Origin: Verrucomicrobiota bacterium
GTDB lineage: Bacteria; Verrucomicrobiota; Verrucomicrobiia; Chthoniobacterales; JAFAMB01
NCBI GenBank assembly: GCA_019247695.1
Contig: JAFBAP010000116.1
Coordinates: 1-64,000, forward strand
DNA: 64,000 nucleotides
Direction of reading: 5' to 3'
Shown: positions 17,403 through 27,898 of the stretch, piece after piece
Layout of the letters: the number at the start of each line of letters is the position of its first letter
Numbering within the stretch: the stretch's first letter is position 1
The notes under the pieces: generated by a model
The model's input: the letters and a program-made list of their open reading frames with translations, nothing else
Databases searched by the model: none
Told to the model about the DNA's origin: nothing
Made by a program: the position numbers and the translations under genes

Positions 17403-18239
17403 GTGGGCAATCCCCCCTTCGTACTGGTTATCTGCAGCGTCGCTGCCATCCTGGTGGTGTTCTTTCTGCACGGTTTGGTGATGAGGGCCTTTTCGGGGCG
17501 TCGCCAGGGCCGTATTGCGAAACTCGTCGACGCGATCGTGGCGAAGCTGGTGCTCGTTATTTACGTTTGCGCCGGTTTCGCCGCGCTGATCTCGCTCGTT
17601 GCCCAATTCCTGCCGGACGATTCATCACCGTTTCCGCCGAAGCGGGCCTGGTCGTCCAAAAAAGTATTCTCAAGACTTTTGCGCCGTGAAAAACCGCGTG
17701 CCGGCCAGCCGCAGGGTGCCTTGACGAATGCCTTCGCCAGCATCGACCGGGACGCGACGCTTTTGAAAGGGATTGCGCAGACTCATCCCATCCCTCCGGA
17801 TTACCTTCATCAACTTTCGGTTGATGCCTGGCAGGTCTGGCGCCATCAAAGGTACCGCTTGCCCTCCGACGAGCCGGTCTTGTCCGCAGCCGCAGATCTG
17901 CGCGTCAAGTCCACGTACGCGAGCCGAAACCCGGCGGACCCATTTTCAAGCATTCTCGTCAAAGCGACTATCCGCGACGAAAGTGGAGGAGAGGTGCAGA
18001 ATGCTGAGGCGCGGTTCTGCATGAAAGGCCTCCTTCCGTACCCGGACCAGCACCGTTCCTTCGACCATCCGGGCTCGCCGGCAGCCCAGCAGCTTCCACC
18101 CGGCAGCTATTTCTTCTGGGAACGCCGAGCCGACTACATGCTCTGGGCGAACCGGTCAGCCCTGTCTGCATCCCGGCAGCAAGTGGACCTCGGCATCAAT
18201 GGTGAACCGAAGCGGGATATCGATCTCGTCGTTCGATAG
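17403..18239 (+). CDS. Membrane-anchored protein of unknown function
   Basis: About 278 residues. Two hydrophobic segments lie at the N-terminus (FVLVICSVAAILVVFFLHGLV and LVLVIYVCAGFAALISLVAQF), followed by a roughly 190-residue soluble region containing DESGGEVQNAEARFCMKG and VDLGINGEPKRDIDLVVR, the latter suggesting a beta-rich end. The GTG at 17403 is chosen because AAAGGA at 17390-17395 is spaced seven bases before it, whereas an alternative TTG at 17397 would be only one base away. I do not recognise the family. Confidence 0.65.
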   Translation: MGNPPFVLVICSVAAILVVFFLHGLVMRAFSGRRQGRIAKLVDAIVAKLVLVIYVCAGFAALISLVAQFLPDDSSPFPPKRAWSSKKVFSRLLRREKPRAGQPQGALTNAFASIDRDATLLKGIAQTHPIPPDYLHQLSVDAWQVWRHQRYRLPSDEPVLSAAADLRVKSTYASRNPADPFSSILVKATIRDESGGEVQNAEARFCMKGLLPYPDQHRSFDHPGSPAAQQLPPGSYFFWERRADYMLWANRSALSASRQQVDLGINGEPKRDIDLVVR

Positions 18240-18260
18240 TGCAGGTCTGAAACGCATTCG

Positions 18261-18276
18261 CCCATAATATTATGGG
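18261..18276. promoter_or_regulatory. 16-base perfect palindrome
   Basis: CCCATAATATTATGGG is a perfect palindrome 21 bases after the stop of the preceding gene and upstream of a small membrane protein gene. It could be an operator for a dimeric regulator or part of a weak terminator; no T-run follows. Confidence 0.45.
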
Positions 18277-18446
18277 TGATGCTCAGCGCGGCGGCCATTC
18301 ATTCCGCGACCGAACCATAACGCATCAGGTCGGGACGCGCGTCGAAAGCCGGTGATCGGTCTTCGCTTGATCGGGTGGTCCACCGCCATTGTTCCGGTCG
18401 CCGGACCGCATTTGACCTCGGCGTGCGGTGGGAGGAAGGTCTGAGT

Positions 18447-18599
18447 ATGCCAAAAGGTCACGCGCGCTGGCGGATCCCGGAGCAATACCACTGGGTACGG
18501 CGGCGCCTTGTCCTGCTTTGGCTGGGATGGATCGTGACGCTGGCCGTGTTGCTCTCGGCAATCGGAGCCGCCCTCTTCTGGCGGTTGGTTCACTTCTGA
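18447..18599 (+). CDS. Small single-helix membrane protein
   Basis: 50 residues: a polar, basic N-terminus (MPKGHARWRIPEQYHWVRRR) followed by one strong hydrophobic segment (LVLLWLGWIVTLAVLLSAIGA) and a short tail. A good ribosome-binding site (GGAGGAAGG, 18430-18438) lies nine bases before this ATG, which decides the start over an upstream in-frame ATG. No family is recognised. Confidence 0.55.
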   Translation: MPKGHARWRIPEQYHWVRRRLVLLWLGWIVTLAVLLSAIGAALFWRLVHF

Positions 18600-18880
18600 T
18601 GCTCCCTGCCCGCCTTCTTCTCGGTCCCGTATCACTCTTTCGCTCGAGCGATTCAAATAAACGATTTTTGACGCCCCTGTCCGAAACGCAGCGGGATTTT
18701 CCGGCGTAGCCGGAGAGTTCCACCGCTACAGCCTGCCTGCACCGCGTCCGATGCAGGTTAGCACGCCGCTTGCTTCTGGAGTGGGACCTGCTTGCCCTAT
18801 GGGTCGACTACTCAGCTTCCTCCGGTTGCGTTTCAACCACCTTGGCCAAGCAGCAACATTAATTGATTGATTTAAGCCAG

Positions 18881-21052
18881 ATGAGTTCGAGCATTTCCCG
18901 TCTACAAGCCATCCGTGCAGCGAGCACTTTCAGACCTTCGGCCACGCCGGTCGATTTCCGTGGCACCTTTATTACTGAACTTTATGGATGCAACGTCTTC
19001 AGCCCGGCGGTGATGAAGGATCGTTTGCCCAAACCTGTTTTTAAAAGCGTTATCCAGACAATCGAGAGCGGTGCAAAACTTGATCCCGCGGTCGCCGACG
19101 TGGTGGCGTCCGCGATGAAAGATTGGGCAATTGAAAAGGGAGCTACCCACTACGCCCATATCTTCTACCCGCTCACCGGCAGTTCTGCGGAAAAACATGA
19201 TTCGTTCCTCGCTCCCGACGGGCTGGGCAGTGCGATCACGGAATTCTCGGGCAAAACCTTGATTCAAGGCGAACCCGACGCCTCCAGTTTTCCCAGCGGC
19301 GGCCTGCGCTCGACGTACGAAGCGCGCGGGTATACTGCGTGGGACGTTACCAGCCCGGCCTATATTTTCGAAAATCCAAATGGAACCACCCTCTGCATTC
19401 CAACGGCCTTCATCTCCTGGACGGGCGACGTGCTGGATAGCAAGACTCCCCTGCTGCGCGCGATGCAGGCTCTCGACCGGCAGGCCCGCCGCATCCTGAA
19501 GTTGTTCGGCCACGAGAAAATCGCGCATATTTCCAGCACGGGCGGGCCGGAACAGGAATATTTCCTGATTGACCGGAATTTTTTCTATGCTCGTCCCGAT
19601 CTGCTGACTGCCGGGCGGACCCTGTTTGGCGCGAAGCCGCCCAAAGGTCAGGAATTCGAAGACCACTACTTCGGCACCATTCCGGAACGGGTGCTGGCTT
19701 TCATGCTCGAGGTGGAACGCGAACTTTTCAAGTTAGGTATTCCGATCAAGACCCGCCACAACGAAGTTGCGCCGGGCCAGTTCGAGGTAGCCCCGACGTA
19801 CGAATCGTCAAACCTGGCGGCCGATCACCAGCAACTGGTGATGACGCTTCTGAAAAGGGTGGCGGAAAAATATGGTTTGGCCTGTCTTCTGGCCGAAAAA
19901 CCATTTGCCGGGGTAAATGGAAGCGGGAAACACCTGAATTTTTCGCTCGGCAACGCGACCCAGGGTAACCTGCTGGATCCTGGCGATACCCCGCACGCCA
20001 ACGCCCAGTTTCTGGTGCTTTGCGGCGCCGTCATTCGGGCCGTGAGCCTGCACGCCAAACTTCTTCGTGCGGTGGTGGCCAGCGCGGGCAATGATCATCG
20101 CCTCGGCGCAAACGAAGCCCCTCCCGCCATTATTTCTATCTTCCTCGGTGATCAACTCACGGACGTTTTCGAGCAGATCAAAGCGGGCGGCGCGAAGAGC
20201 AGCAAGGCCAAGACCTCACTCAATATCGGTGTGGACGTACTGCCTACCCTGCCGAAGGATGCCGGAGACCGCAATCGGACCAGCCCGTTTGCCTTTACCG
20301 GAAACCGGTTTGAATTTCGTGCGGTCGGAGCCGGCCAATCCATCGGGCCCGCAATTCTGACGCTTAACGTTATCCTGGCGGAATCCCTCGATTTTCTGGC
20401 CACCGAACTGGAGAAAGCGGGCCCGGAAAAGCTCAATGAAACGATTCAGAAGCTGCTGAAAGACATCATGGACGAGCATGGCAGCGTCATCTTCAACGGT
20501 AACAACTACTCCCCGGAATGGCACGCGGAAGCGGAGCATCGCGGGCTGCCCAACCTCAAAACGACCGTCGACGCCTTGCCGGCTTATACCCTGCCCGGCA
20601 CCATCGCGGCCTTTGAAAAGTACGGCGTCCTGACTGCGCGTGAACTCGAGAGCCGTAAAGAAGTCGCGTACGAACAGTACATAAAAACGGTCAACGTTGA
20701 AGCAAACCTCGTGATCGAGATGGCCAAAACCATCATCTACCCGGCGGCCGTCCGTTATCAGGGTGAACTGGCGGATACGGCGGCCAAATTGAAAGCGGCC
20801 GGTTTGGAACCGGACACCACGGTTCTACAGAAAGTGACGAGCCTGATCAAAGCCCTCCTCGACGGCGTGTCGAAAGTGGAAGCTTCGCTGCACGGGACGA
20901 ACGGCAGCGTTGAGGGGCACGCAGAGCACTTCAAGGATGCCGTACTGCCAGCCATGCAGGAGGTGCGGAGTGCAGCGGACGCTTTGGAAGGAATCGTCGC
21001 CGACGATCTCTGGCCGCTGCCAACCTATCAGGAAATGCTGTTCATCAAGTAA
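18881..21052 (+). CDS. glnN: Glutamine synthetase type III
   Basis: ATP-dependent ligation of ammonia to glutamate. At about 723 residues it has the length of the GSIII class, far longer than the type I enzyme also in this window. Recognisable blocks include [108 protein letters not shown] and [19 protein letters not shown]. The ATG at 18881 is preferred to a TTG six codons upstream. It is monocistronic and followed by a hairpin. Confidence 0.95.
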   Translation: MSSSISRLQAIRAASTFRPSATPVDFRGTFITELYGCNVFSPAVMKDRLPKPVFKSVIQTIESGAKLDPAVADVVASAMKDWAIEKGATHYAHIFYPLTGSSAEKHDSFLAPDGLGSAITEFSGKTLIQGEPDASSFPSGGLRSTYEARGYTAWDVTSPAYIFENPNGTTLCIPTAFISWTGDVLDSKTPLLRAMQALDRQARRILKLFGHEKIAHISSTGGPEQEYFLIDRNFFYARPDLLTAGRTLFGAKPPKGQEFEDHYFGTIPERVLAFMLEVERELFKLGIPIKTRHNEVAPGQFEVAPTYESSNLAADHQQLVMTLLKRVAEKYGLACLLAEKPFAGVNGSGKHLNFSLGNATQGNLLDPGDTPHANAQFLVLCGAVIRAVSLHAKLLRAVVASAGNDHRLGANEAPPAIISIFLGDQLTDVFEQIKAGGAKSSKAKTSLNIGVDVLPTLPKDAGDRNRTSPFAFTGNRFEFRAVGAGQSIGPAILTLNVILAESLDFLATELEKAGPEKLNETIQKLLKDIMDEHGSVIFNGNNYSPEWHAEAEHRGLPNLKTTVDALPAYTLPGTIAAFEKYGVLTARELESRKEVAYEQYIKTVNVEANLVIEMAKTIIYPAAVRYQGELADTAAKLKAAGLEPDTTVLQKVTSLIKALLDGVSKVEASLHGTNGSVEGHAEHFKDAVLPAMQEVRSAADALEGIVADDLWPLPTYQEMLFIK

Positions 21053-21105
21053 AGAAGGCAAAAATAACGCCGCAAGCAAGGGCGGGGCGGCCTGTCGAAT
21101 GTGAA

Positions 21106-21139
21106 CAGGGGGGGCGTCTGGAAGACGGATGCCCCCCTG
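21106..21139 (+). terminator. Hairpin downstream of glnN
   Basis: CAGGGGGG-type left arm and CCCCCCTG right arm enclose a partly paired CGTC/GACG centre. It begins 54 bases after the glnN stop. There is no long T-run, so termination efficiency is uncertain. Confidence 0.6.
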
Positions 21140-21270
21140 CGTCTGCTCGTCATAATCGGCACGCGCACACGCGTCCGGTGCGTTTCTCGTCCTCACGACG
21201 GGTTTTCCCGTCGGCTGATTTGTGGTATGGTGAGAACGCGTGCCGGCCAGCGGCATGACTCCGGGTTGCT

Positions 21271-22116
21271 TTGGCTGACTTGCCTCCAGATAGCGATTTA
21301 ATCGACACGCGCGTGCCGCTCTCACCATTGCACCGCGTCGAGCTCGCCGAGAATCTTCTCTCTCTGGTCAGCAACCCGCCGGAAAAGGATTTCCCGCTCC
21401 ACTCGATCGCCCGAAAGACCGGGCCGGACGGCCGGGAACTCGTGCACAGCGAACTCGTGATCGCAGGGAAACGCGCTCGCGCCCAGTTCCCGCTGGCGGC
21501 TCGCTACCCTGTTCATTTTGTCAAATCGTACCATCCGTGGACGTTCCACGGGGATCTGCGAATCGAATTTGAAAACAGCCGTGCCGCCGCCCAAATCCTG
21601 GGCACGCCGGAACCAATCGGGTTCGACCGCAACTCGTTCCGGGCAATGTTCCTGCCGGGAAAGCCGTTAAGCAAAATTTCGCCCTTCACCGGTGTGGAAC
21701 CGCCGGAACGCTGCCTGGATATCGCGCAACGGGCTCACCCCGCCGTTCTTATCGGGCTATGGCAACTGGCTTCAGATGTGTTCGAACAGGTCGAGAAACT
21801 CCACGCGCACCGCTTTTATCACGGCGATCTTGAGCTGCACAACGTGGTTATCTGCACCAGGCCCATCCAGAGTTTTCTCATTGACTTTGAAGGTTCCGAG
21901 CGAGCCTTTGCCGGTCCGGATGAGGCCTGGGTAAGGTACCGCGCACGGGACTTATTCGAGCTCTCGCGCCTGGCCATCTACCTGCAATCCGGTCTGGGCC
22001 GCCAGCCAGGACCGCTTGCGCAAAGGTCCCTTCAGGATTTGCCCGCCCTCTTCCGGAACCCGTCCACGTTTCTTGCCCGTCTCGACGTCGCTGACCGGCG
22101 CGCGGTTGGAGGTTAA
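21271..22116 (+). CDS. Protein kinase-fold protein (small-molecule or LPS-type kinase-like)
   Basis: 281 residues, apparently from a TTG start (no ATG fits before the conserved part). The C-terminal half has a kinase-like catalytic core: HRFYHGDLELHNVVI holds the His-Gly-Asp and downstream Asn, and FLIDFEGSERAF corresponds to the Asp-Phe-Glu/Gly metal motif. HFVKSYHP may contain the ATP-binding Lys. This pattern fits RIO, lipopolysaccharide or aminoglycoside-type kinases. The substrate is unknown. A second TTG three codons in is also possible. Confidence 0.6.
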   Translation: MADLPPDSDLIDTRVPLSPLHRVELAENLLSLVSNPPEKDFPLHSIARKTGPDGRELVHSELVIAGKRARAQFPLAARYPVHFVKSYHPWTFHGDLRIEFENSRAAAQILGTPEPIGFDRNSFRAMFLPGKPLSKISPFTGVEPPERCLDIAQRAHPAVLIGLWQLASDVFEQVEKLHAHRFYHGDLELHNVVICTRPIQSFLIDFEGSERAFAGPDEAWVRYRARDLFELSRLAIYLQSGLGRQPGPLAQRSLQDLPALFRNPSTFLARLDVADRRAVGG

Positions 22117-22149
22117 GCAGGTTCGACAACTCCAAGCGTCACCTCTACC

Positions 22150-22998
22150 TCACTGGCCGGGCGGGGCGTACACGCGGATGTAATCCACCAGGAGCTGGCT
22201 GGGGTTCGGCGTGCTGTCCTCCGGCTGCCCATGCCCCAGCGCCAGATCGACCATGACGTACAGCGGCTGGGTCATTTGCGGCGGGGTCGGGGTGGTCCAG
22301 ACCTCGGCGTCATCTATGTAGAAGTGCAGGTAGTCCGGGTTCACCAAAACTGCGTAGGTGTGGTAATCAGTCGTCATGCCGCTTACCTGGCCCCAACCCA
22401 TGGCCCAGTAGGCGGTGCTCCCGTCCGGGTTCCAGACGTGGATGGTCTGATAGGCCCACGTGGGACCATTCCCGTATTCCTCAAGGACATCGATCTCGGG
22501 ATTTTGCACATTGCGGTTTTGCAGTTGGGCCACGCCGTCCAGCCAGAACGACGGCCAGAGACCTACCCCGTCCGGGAGTTTCATCCTGACCTCAAAATAA
22601 CCTAATGCCTGCGCAAAACCCTGATTGCCCGACCAGTCCATGCTGGAGAGGAGCCCCGAGCGCCAATGGTTGATGGTCGGGTCAATCCAGGCGGTAATCG
22701 AAAGCACCCCGTTGTTGACGGAGAACGGGCTCATCGGCTGCCCGTTGGGCCCGTTGCCGTCCTCAGGTCCGGAAAAGTATGCGTCACCGAAATCGCCGCA
22801 GTAAGGCGTATGACAATACCACTTGTAACGGGTGTTGCCGTCACCCCAGCCGGAGCCGGGGGCAACGTCAAGGGGCCCGTCAAACTCATCGTCGAAAACC
22901 AGGGTGTACCCGGGCGGGGGTTGCGCCTGAATTGAAGAAAACTGAGCTGAACCAAATATCAGGGGGATAACGATCCCGACCAGGAATTCCTTACGCAT
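22150..22998 (-). CDS. Secreted glycoside hydrolase family 16 protein (laminarinase-like)
   Basis: 282 residues with a signal peptide (MRKEFLVGIVIPLIFGSAQF... ending at SIQA). The catalytic motif of GH16 is present as NPEIDVLEEYGN, where the first Glu is nucleophile and the last Glu the acid/base. LVFDDEFDG near the N-terminus, ALGYFEVRMKLP and GLWPSFWLDG before the motif, and VDYIRVY at the C-terminus are all typical. It should hydrolyse beta-1,3- or beta-1,3/1,4-glucans outside the cell. The start at the signal peptide is chosen over an ATG 23 codons upstream. Confidence 0.92.
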   Translation of the reverse strand: MRKEFLVGIVIPLIFGSAQFSSIQAQPPPGYTLVFDDEFDGPLDVAPGSGWGDGNTRYKWYCHTPYCGDFGDAYFSGPEDGNGPNGQPMSPFSVNNGVLSITAWIDPTINHWRSGLLSSMDWSGNQGFAQALGYFEVRMKLPDGVGLWPSFWLDGVAQLQNRNVQNPEIDVLEEYGNGPTWAYQTIHVWNPDGSTAYWAMGWGQVSGMTTDYHTYAVLVNPDYLHFYIDDAEVWTTPTPPQMTQPLYVMVDLALGHGQPEDSTPNPSQLLVDYIRVYAPPGQ

Positions 22999-23824
22999 AA
23001 ACGTTTTGTAATCTGATTGGCGGTTTAAGGTCTCAGCCCCGCTCGGGGGGCGGTTCGAAAGCCGCAATGTTCAACAGTTAGGTTGGAGCAAAGACGGGAG
23101 GGAGGGAGTAAGTACGCGCCGCGCACCCGAGAACCGGCGCCGGAAATGCAGGGCGGCGTCGCAAGTTGGCGCCGGCCAACTACGAAGACTCACGATCGCA
23201 TCACAAACCCGGCAGATCCGCAGAGTCCGTGATGCTGAAGCTGCAGGTTAATCGAAGCAGTACCGGTCGAACCAGAACAGAACCGGCGAGAACGCGCCTG
23301 CGCCGGTCGTGAATGTACCGCGCACCCTGATTCCAAGCGGTGTCGCTCCGGGGGGAAGACTCACGGATTGCATTCCAATTCGAACAGAGCAAATGTGAGT
23401 CGATCACGCAAGTAGAGATTTGCGGCGTGCGGTCACACGGCGGGCACAGCGAAAAGGCGGGCACGACGTAAGAGTTCACACGGCGACCACGGCGGGAAGA
23501 GGGGATTACTTGGCACCCGACCCTGAATTCGGCACTTGGCAAGGAGTACGCCGTCTTTACCCCGGAGCGGCGGCGAGAGCAATCGGCCCTAAAATTCCAG
23601 ACTACCGCCAGCCGCCGCTCCGGGGCAAAGACGGCGTAGATTCCCGGCGTGCCTAACCGGCAGCCCTCATTTGTAGCATTCTTCTCCCCTCCGTGGTCGC
23701 CGTGGCTCGCCGTGTTCGCCGTGTGAACTCTGTCGTTGTGCCCGCCTTTTCGCTGTGCCCGCGGTGTGCCCGTGTGAACTCTGTCGTTGTGCCCGCCACA
23801 CCCGCTGTGGCCGCTGTGTGACCT
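22999..23824. repeat. Long intergenic region with ACGGCG repeats in both orientations and a 28-base inverted repeat
   Basis: The first 400 bases show no feature I can name. From 23430 to 23505 forward ACGGCG-family units appear (GTAAGAGTTCACACGGCGA). At 23547-23574 and 23611-23638 two 28-base arms, TACGCCGTCTTTACCCCGGA... and its reverse complement, match at 27 of 28 positions around a 36-base centre. From about 23665 to 23824 the dispersed CATTTGTAGCATTC unit and reverse ACGGCG units (CGCCGTGGCTCGCCGTG) run up to the stop codon of the SNF2 gene. Confidence 0.8.
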
Positions 23825-26800
23825 TCACCCCAGGAGGTACTTGAAATCGTCCAGCGTGAGGGCGCGGGCAAACCCCTCTTCACCGAGGACATTTTTGGCC
23901 AGGGCGGATTTGTAGGTTTGGAGTTGGCGGATCTTGTCTTCGATGGTTTCGCGCATCAAGAGGCGATACGCAAAAACGGTTCTGGTTTGGCCGATGCGGT
24001 GCGTCCGGTCGATTGCCTGGGCCTCAACGGCCGGATTCCACCAAGGATCATAGAGCACAACGTACGAGGCCGCGGCCAGGTTCAGGCCGGCGCCCCCGGC
24101 TTTGAGCGAAATAAGAAATACCGCCCCGCCGGCATGCCGGTCGAATGATTCGATGACCTTGGCTCGTTGCCTGGTTGCACCGGTAAGTTTAAACGAGGTC
24201 CATTTGGCTGCCTTGATCTGCGTCTCGATCAGCTCGAGCATGTCGACGAACTGGCTGAAGACCAGAACCTTGTTCCCTTCCTGCAGCAGCGGTTCCAGCA
24301 TTTCGAGAAGCGCTTCGAGCTTTGCGCTGGTCTCCGTGCCGGCCGTTTTATCGATCAACGCCGGATGGCAGCAAATCTGCCGGAGCCGGAGTAGCGAGGT
24401 GAGAAGATTAAAACGATGCTGATCCAGCTCCGCATGGCTGCGGATATTCAGCAGTTGCTGGCGGGCGAGTTTCAGTTCGGCCTGATAAAGCTGATGCTGC
24501 GTTCCCTCCATCTCGCAGCGGATGTCTTCTTCGACCCTGGGCGGCAGCTCCGGGGCAACTTCCTCCTTGGTCCGGCGCAACAGAAATGGCCGGATCCGCC
24601 GGGCCACTCGCTGGCACGAGAGCTGATCGTCGTCGTCGATATAGGTCCGCTTGAAACGAGCCTGGCTTCCAAGCATGCCGGGCATCACGCACTGCATGAG
24701 GCTCCACAGGTCAAGCAGGCTGTTCTCGATCGGTGTACCCGTCAGGACCACCTTGTGGTCAGCGACCAGTTCTCTCGCCGACTGCGCCGTCTGAGACTGC
24801 GGGTTTTTCAGGTACTGGCCCTCATCGAAAATGCTTGCCGACCAGTGGATCAGCTTTAATTCAGCGATGCAAAGTCGCAGTTGCGTGTAGTTGACGACGA
24901 GCGCGGAACGGACCTGCAATGAAGGTTTGATGGAATCGAGCTTGGTTTTCTCAAGACGAGAAATCGGGAGGCCCGGATAAAATCGATGCGCTTCCGCCAC
25001 CCAATTGTCCACCACCGACTTCGGGCACACGATCAGGGCCGGACCGCCGTCGCCACCCGGGGCCGATGGCTCGAAAAGCCACGCTAGCCAGGTCAGCGCC
25101 TGCACAGTCTTGCCCAGGCCCATGTCGTCGGCCAGGATGCCGCCGAACCGGTTGGTGGCGAGGAACGCAAGAAAATGGAAGCCGGTACGCTGGTACGGTC
25201 TCAGGGCAGCCTGAATGGATGCGGGCACGCCCGGCCGCACCTGGATCTGGAGTTCGCTGAGCCGTTGCTGCAGGTGGGGACGGATCGATTCCGGCAGCAG
25301 GCGAGCTTTTAACAAGGCTTGCAGTTGCCCGATGTGTAAACGTTGAGGATCACCGGCCAGATCCGGCAGGGTCAACCCGAGCTCATCCAGGAGAGACTCG
25401 AGTTCCTCATCAACGTGAACGCGAATCGGGCGGTATCGATGCTCGGGCAACTGGACCGTCTGGCCGCGAACCCGGAGCAGTGCCTTCAGCTCATCGGGAG
25501 TCAATTCGATTTCTGCGTCGGAGAGCGCCAGCCGCAGATCGAACCAGTCACGAATCGCCTCGGAACAACCGAGGGCGATATCGAGTTCGAGCGGAGCTTC
25601 ACGCAATCCGGCCAGATTTTCGTCAACCTCCAGTTCGACCTCAGGGGGCAGGTTCCTGGCCCATTCCGCAAATAAGGCAAAGGATTGTTTGGGATTTTTT
25701 ACCCGCCAGCTTTGACGATGGTAATCAAACGTGGCAGGCAGCGACGCCAGGGACTCATGCAGTGAGGCCAGGTTGGGCGGCTCATAGCAAACAAACTGTT
25801 TGCCGTTCCGGACGATTTGGGGAAAATCGCAGTCCCAACCCATTTCTCTGTAAGTTGCAACCGTCTTGCCGGTATCGGGATCTTTGAGGACGACCGAATA
25901 GTAGGCTGCAGGTTTCCCGCCGGATAGTTCGACGTCGACTCGTCCGTTCACGACGGCTCTCAGCTGCCTGCACTTGACACGCGCGTTCAACCGTTCGGGC
26001 AGGCCGGCGTTGCAGGCCAAAAGGTAAGCGATCGCGTCAGCGCTCTCGACGGCGTCCTTGGGTACGTCGGTCGCCGGCAGGCAACTGACGTTGTCCAGGG
26101 GAAAAGGCGGTGGCGGCCCGCTGGCCAGCCTGTCCTCGATCAGATAAAGAGCATTCGCGCCCGGAAAGATTAACACCGGCTGGGTCGCCGGCGCATCATT
26201 CACCAGGAGTTGAAACCGGTAAAACCGGGGACGTTCAACCGGTTCGTCCATGCGCCACCGGACAGTGTCCTCAGTCAGGACCGGCGGGTGCCCGTCTTTA
26301 ACGATGAAGCGTTCCCGGACGTCAGGAAAACGCAACAGGCGGTTAAGGGCCTCGCCGCAGACGCGCGTCAGCTTAAGGTTAACTTCGGGTTGATAAGGGA
26401 AACGATGGACGTGCTCGGAAAACAGCGGTAAGGCGCCGGCGCACATGCGCACCTGCGCATGACGATACTGCTCGGTGAGCGTGGTGAGCTCTCCGCCGCG
26501 AAGTTTCCGGAACGGTTCTGCCGGGAAACGGACTTCCAGGTGGATGGAGTCCCCTTGCAGGACCCACCGAAAATCAAGGTCCCCACGGGGCAGGTCCTTA
26601 CGTGCAAACCGGGCGTTCCATGCGCTGACCTCCTGCGAGTGCTTCCAGTTTTCAATCAGGTCCTGCGATGGCGTGGTGTCGTTCAGGGCTTCAAAGAAGT
26701 CCGGCGGCGTGAGACCGCGTTGCCGTTGGAAATCGACGAGAAAATGCCAGAACTGCTGGCGTGAAAGTTTTCCGGCAGGCGCAAAATGCTGCTCCAGCCA

Positions 26801-27304
26801 GGATTGCCCGAGCGACCAGCCAGGGATGAGCTCCTGGAGTTCGTGGCCGTAAATGATCAATCGGCTCTGATGGCGATGGTAAAGGTTTTCCAGGCGCTCG
26901 AGGTATTGCTTTTCCCGGTTGCTGAACGCTTTTCCCTCAGGGAAAAGCGCGAAAAAGCCGGCCGGAGGCGGACGGGCCGCAGGGTGCGTGTTTTTGCACT
27001 CATTCTCCAGGTGAAGCAGCGCCGCGTAGATGTGCTTGCAATCGGGCGAATTATAACAAGCACAAGAGTACGTCCAAAAACCCCTGGCGTAGGTTAGTTC
27101 CACCCGGTAAGCGGCGCGGGTGTATGAGCTGTCCTTCCGGACGGCCAACTTGTAATCCGTTCCGCTCTTGTCGCCCCGGCACGAAACAACCCGTCCCTGG
27201 CCATAAACAACCTTTCCACGCTGCGCCGAGCCCTGGCTCAGGCGGGAACGCGCAGTTTCCAGGCTTTTGAGATCCCAGGGGATATCTTTAATCGTCGTCA
27301 ACAC
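23825..27304 (-). CDS. SNF2-family helicase with SWIM zinc finger
   Basis: 1,159 residues. The N-terminal SWIM finger is seen as YSCACYNSPDCKHIYAALL (CxC...CxH, about residues 80-100). A long middle region has no motif I can name. The C-terminal SF2 engine contains DDMGLGKTVQALTWL (motif I), SIFDEGQYLKNPQ (motif II, DEGQ rather than the usual DExH), VVLTGTPIENSLLDLWSL (motif III), VLVFSQFVDMLELI, LISLKAGGAGLNL and DRTHRIGQTRTV (motif VI). Such proteins remodel protein-DNA complexes; no bacterial target is known from context. Its 3' end abuts a repeat array. Confidence 0.93.
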   Translation of the reverse strand: MLTTIKDIPWDLKSLETARSRLSQGSAQRGKVVYGQGRVVSCRGDKSGTDYKLAVRKDSSYTRAAYRVELTYARGFWTYSCACYNSPDCKHIYAALLHLENECKNTHPAARPPPAGFFALFPEGKAFSNREKQYLERLENLYHRHQSRLIIYGHELQELIPGWSLGQSWLEQHFAPAGKLSRQQFWHFLVDFQRQRGLTPPDFFEALNDTTPSQDLIENWKHSQEVSAWNARFARKDLPRGDLDFRWVLQGDSIHLEVRFPAEPFRKLRGGELTTLTEQYRHAQVRMCAGALPLFSEHVHRFPYQPEVNLKLTRVCGEALNRLLRFPDVRERFIVKDGHPPVLTEDTVRWRMDEPVERPRFYRFQLLVNDAPATQPVLIFPGANALYLIEDRLASGPPPPFPLDNVSCLPATDVPKDAVESADAIAYLLACNAGLPERLNARVKCRQLRAVVNGRVDVELSGGKPAAYYSVVLKDPDTGKTVATYREMGWDCDFPQIVRNGKQFVCYEPPNLASLHESLASLPATFDYHRQSWRVKNPKQSFALFAEWARNLPPEVELEVDENLAGLREAPLELDIALGCSEAIRDWFDLRLALSDAEIELTPDELKALLRVRGQTVQLPEHRYRPIRVHVDEELESLLDELGLTLPDLAGDPQRLHIGQLQALLKARLLPESIRPHLQQRLSELQIQVRPGVPASIQAALRPYQRTGFHFLAFLATNRFGGILADDMGLGKTVQALTWLAWLFEPSAPGGDGGPALIVCPKSVVDNWVAEAHRFYPGLPISRLEKTKLDSIKPSLQVRSALVVNYTQLRLCIAELKLIHWSASIFDEGQYLKNPQSQTAQSARELVADHKVVLTGTPIENSLLDLWSLMQCVMPGMLGSQARFKRTYIDDDDQLSCQRVARRIRPFLLRRTKEEVAPELPPRVEEDIRCEMEGTQHQLYQAELKLARQQLLNIRSHAELDQHRFNLLTSLLRLRQICCHPALIDKTAGTETSAKLEALLEMLEPLLQEGNKVLVFSQFVDMLELIETQIKAAKWTSFKLTGATRQRAKVIESFDRHAGGAVFLISLKAGGAGLNLAAASYVVLYDPWWNPAVEAQAIDRTHRIGQTRTVFAYRLLMRETIEDKIRQLQTYKSALAKNVLGEEGFARALTLDDFKYLLG

Positions 27305-27536
27305 TGTTCGCCATCGCGGACCGCGCGGGGGGTCAGGTCCGTGCGTCGTTCATACTCCGGATCAACCTCCGGAGCAAGCCGCGCGGCCGGCAAGCCAGGC
27401 CGGGTACATGGCACAACAACTGCTCCTCGGTGACCGCCGGGCCGTGGGCGGCAATTTTGTCCACGTTATGCCAGACCAATAGTTTAACCCGTTAACTTCA
27501 GACCTGAGTTGATTCCGAGAAAGGAGCCCGCCATTT

Positions 27537-27776
27537 ATGGGCTTAAGCGCGAGCACACACGAACGACCGTTCCCTACCGAAGGCTTTTGCTTTTTATGCG
27601 AGTCGGAGGAAATCGAGCTAACCCATCATAGCTCCATCCAAATGCGCAACGTTTGCCGGTCTTGCGCTGACGCCCTCGCCTGGGCGGAGCTGACGTTCAG
27701 ACTGGAAGGCATCAGGCGGCCGTCAGAACTGGACAGAAAAGAATCCTGGGACTCCAGGCACGGCGAAGAGGCCTGA
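27537..27776 (+). CDS. Small CxxC zinc-finger-like protein
   Basis: 79 residues with two Cys pairs (FCFLCESEE and NVCRSCAD) that could form one zinc site, then an alpha-helical, charged tail. AAAGGAG at 27521-27527 lies about nine bases before the ATG and supports translation. It overlaps no other gene. I do not recognise the family; similar short zinc proteins often act as adaptors or regulators. Confidence 0.5.
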   Translation: MGLSASTHERPFPTEGFCFLCESEEIELTHHSSIQMRNVCRSCADALAWAELTFRLEGIRRPSELDRKESWDSRHGEEA

Positions 27777-27898
27777 CGATTTGCCCGCCTGGATTTTTGG
27801 CGGGAGGAGCAGCCTTACGGGCTTTGCCGGGACCGCTCATCCGGCGCCGACAATAGGCTCGACACCGCGCCCGGATCGCATAATGGTTTGCGGCGCTG

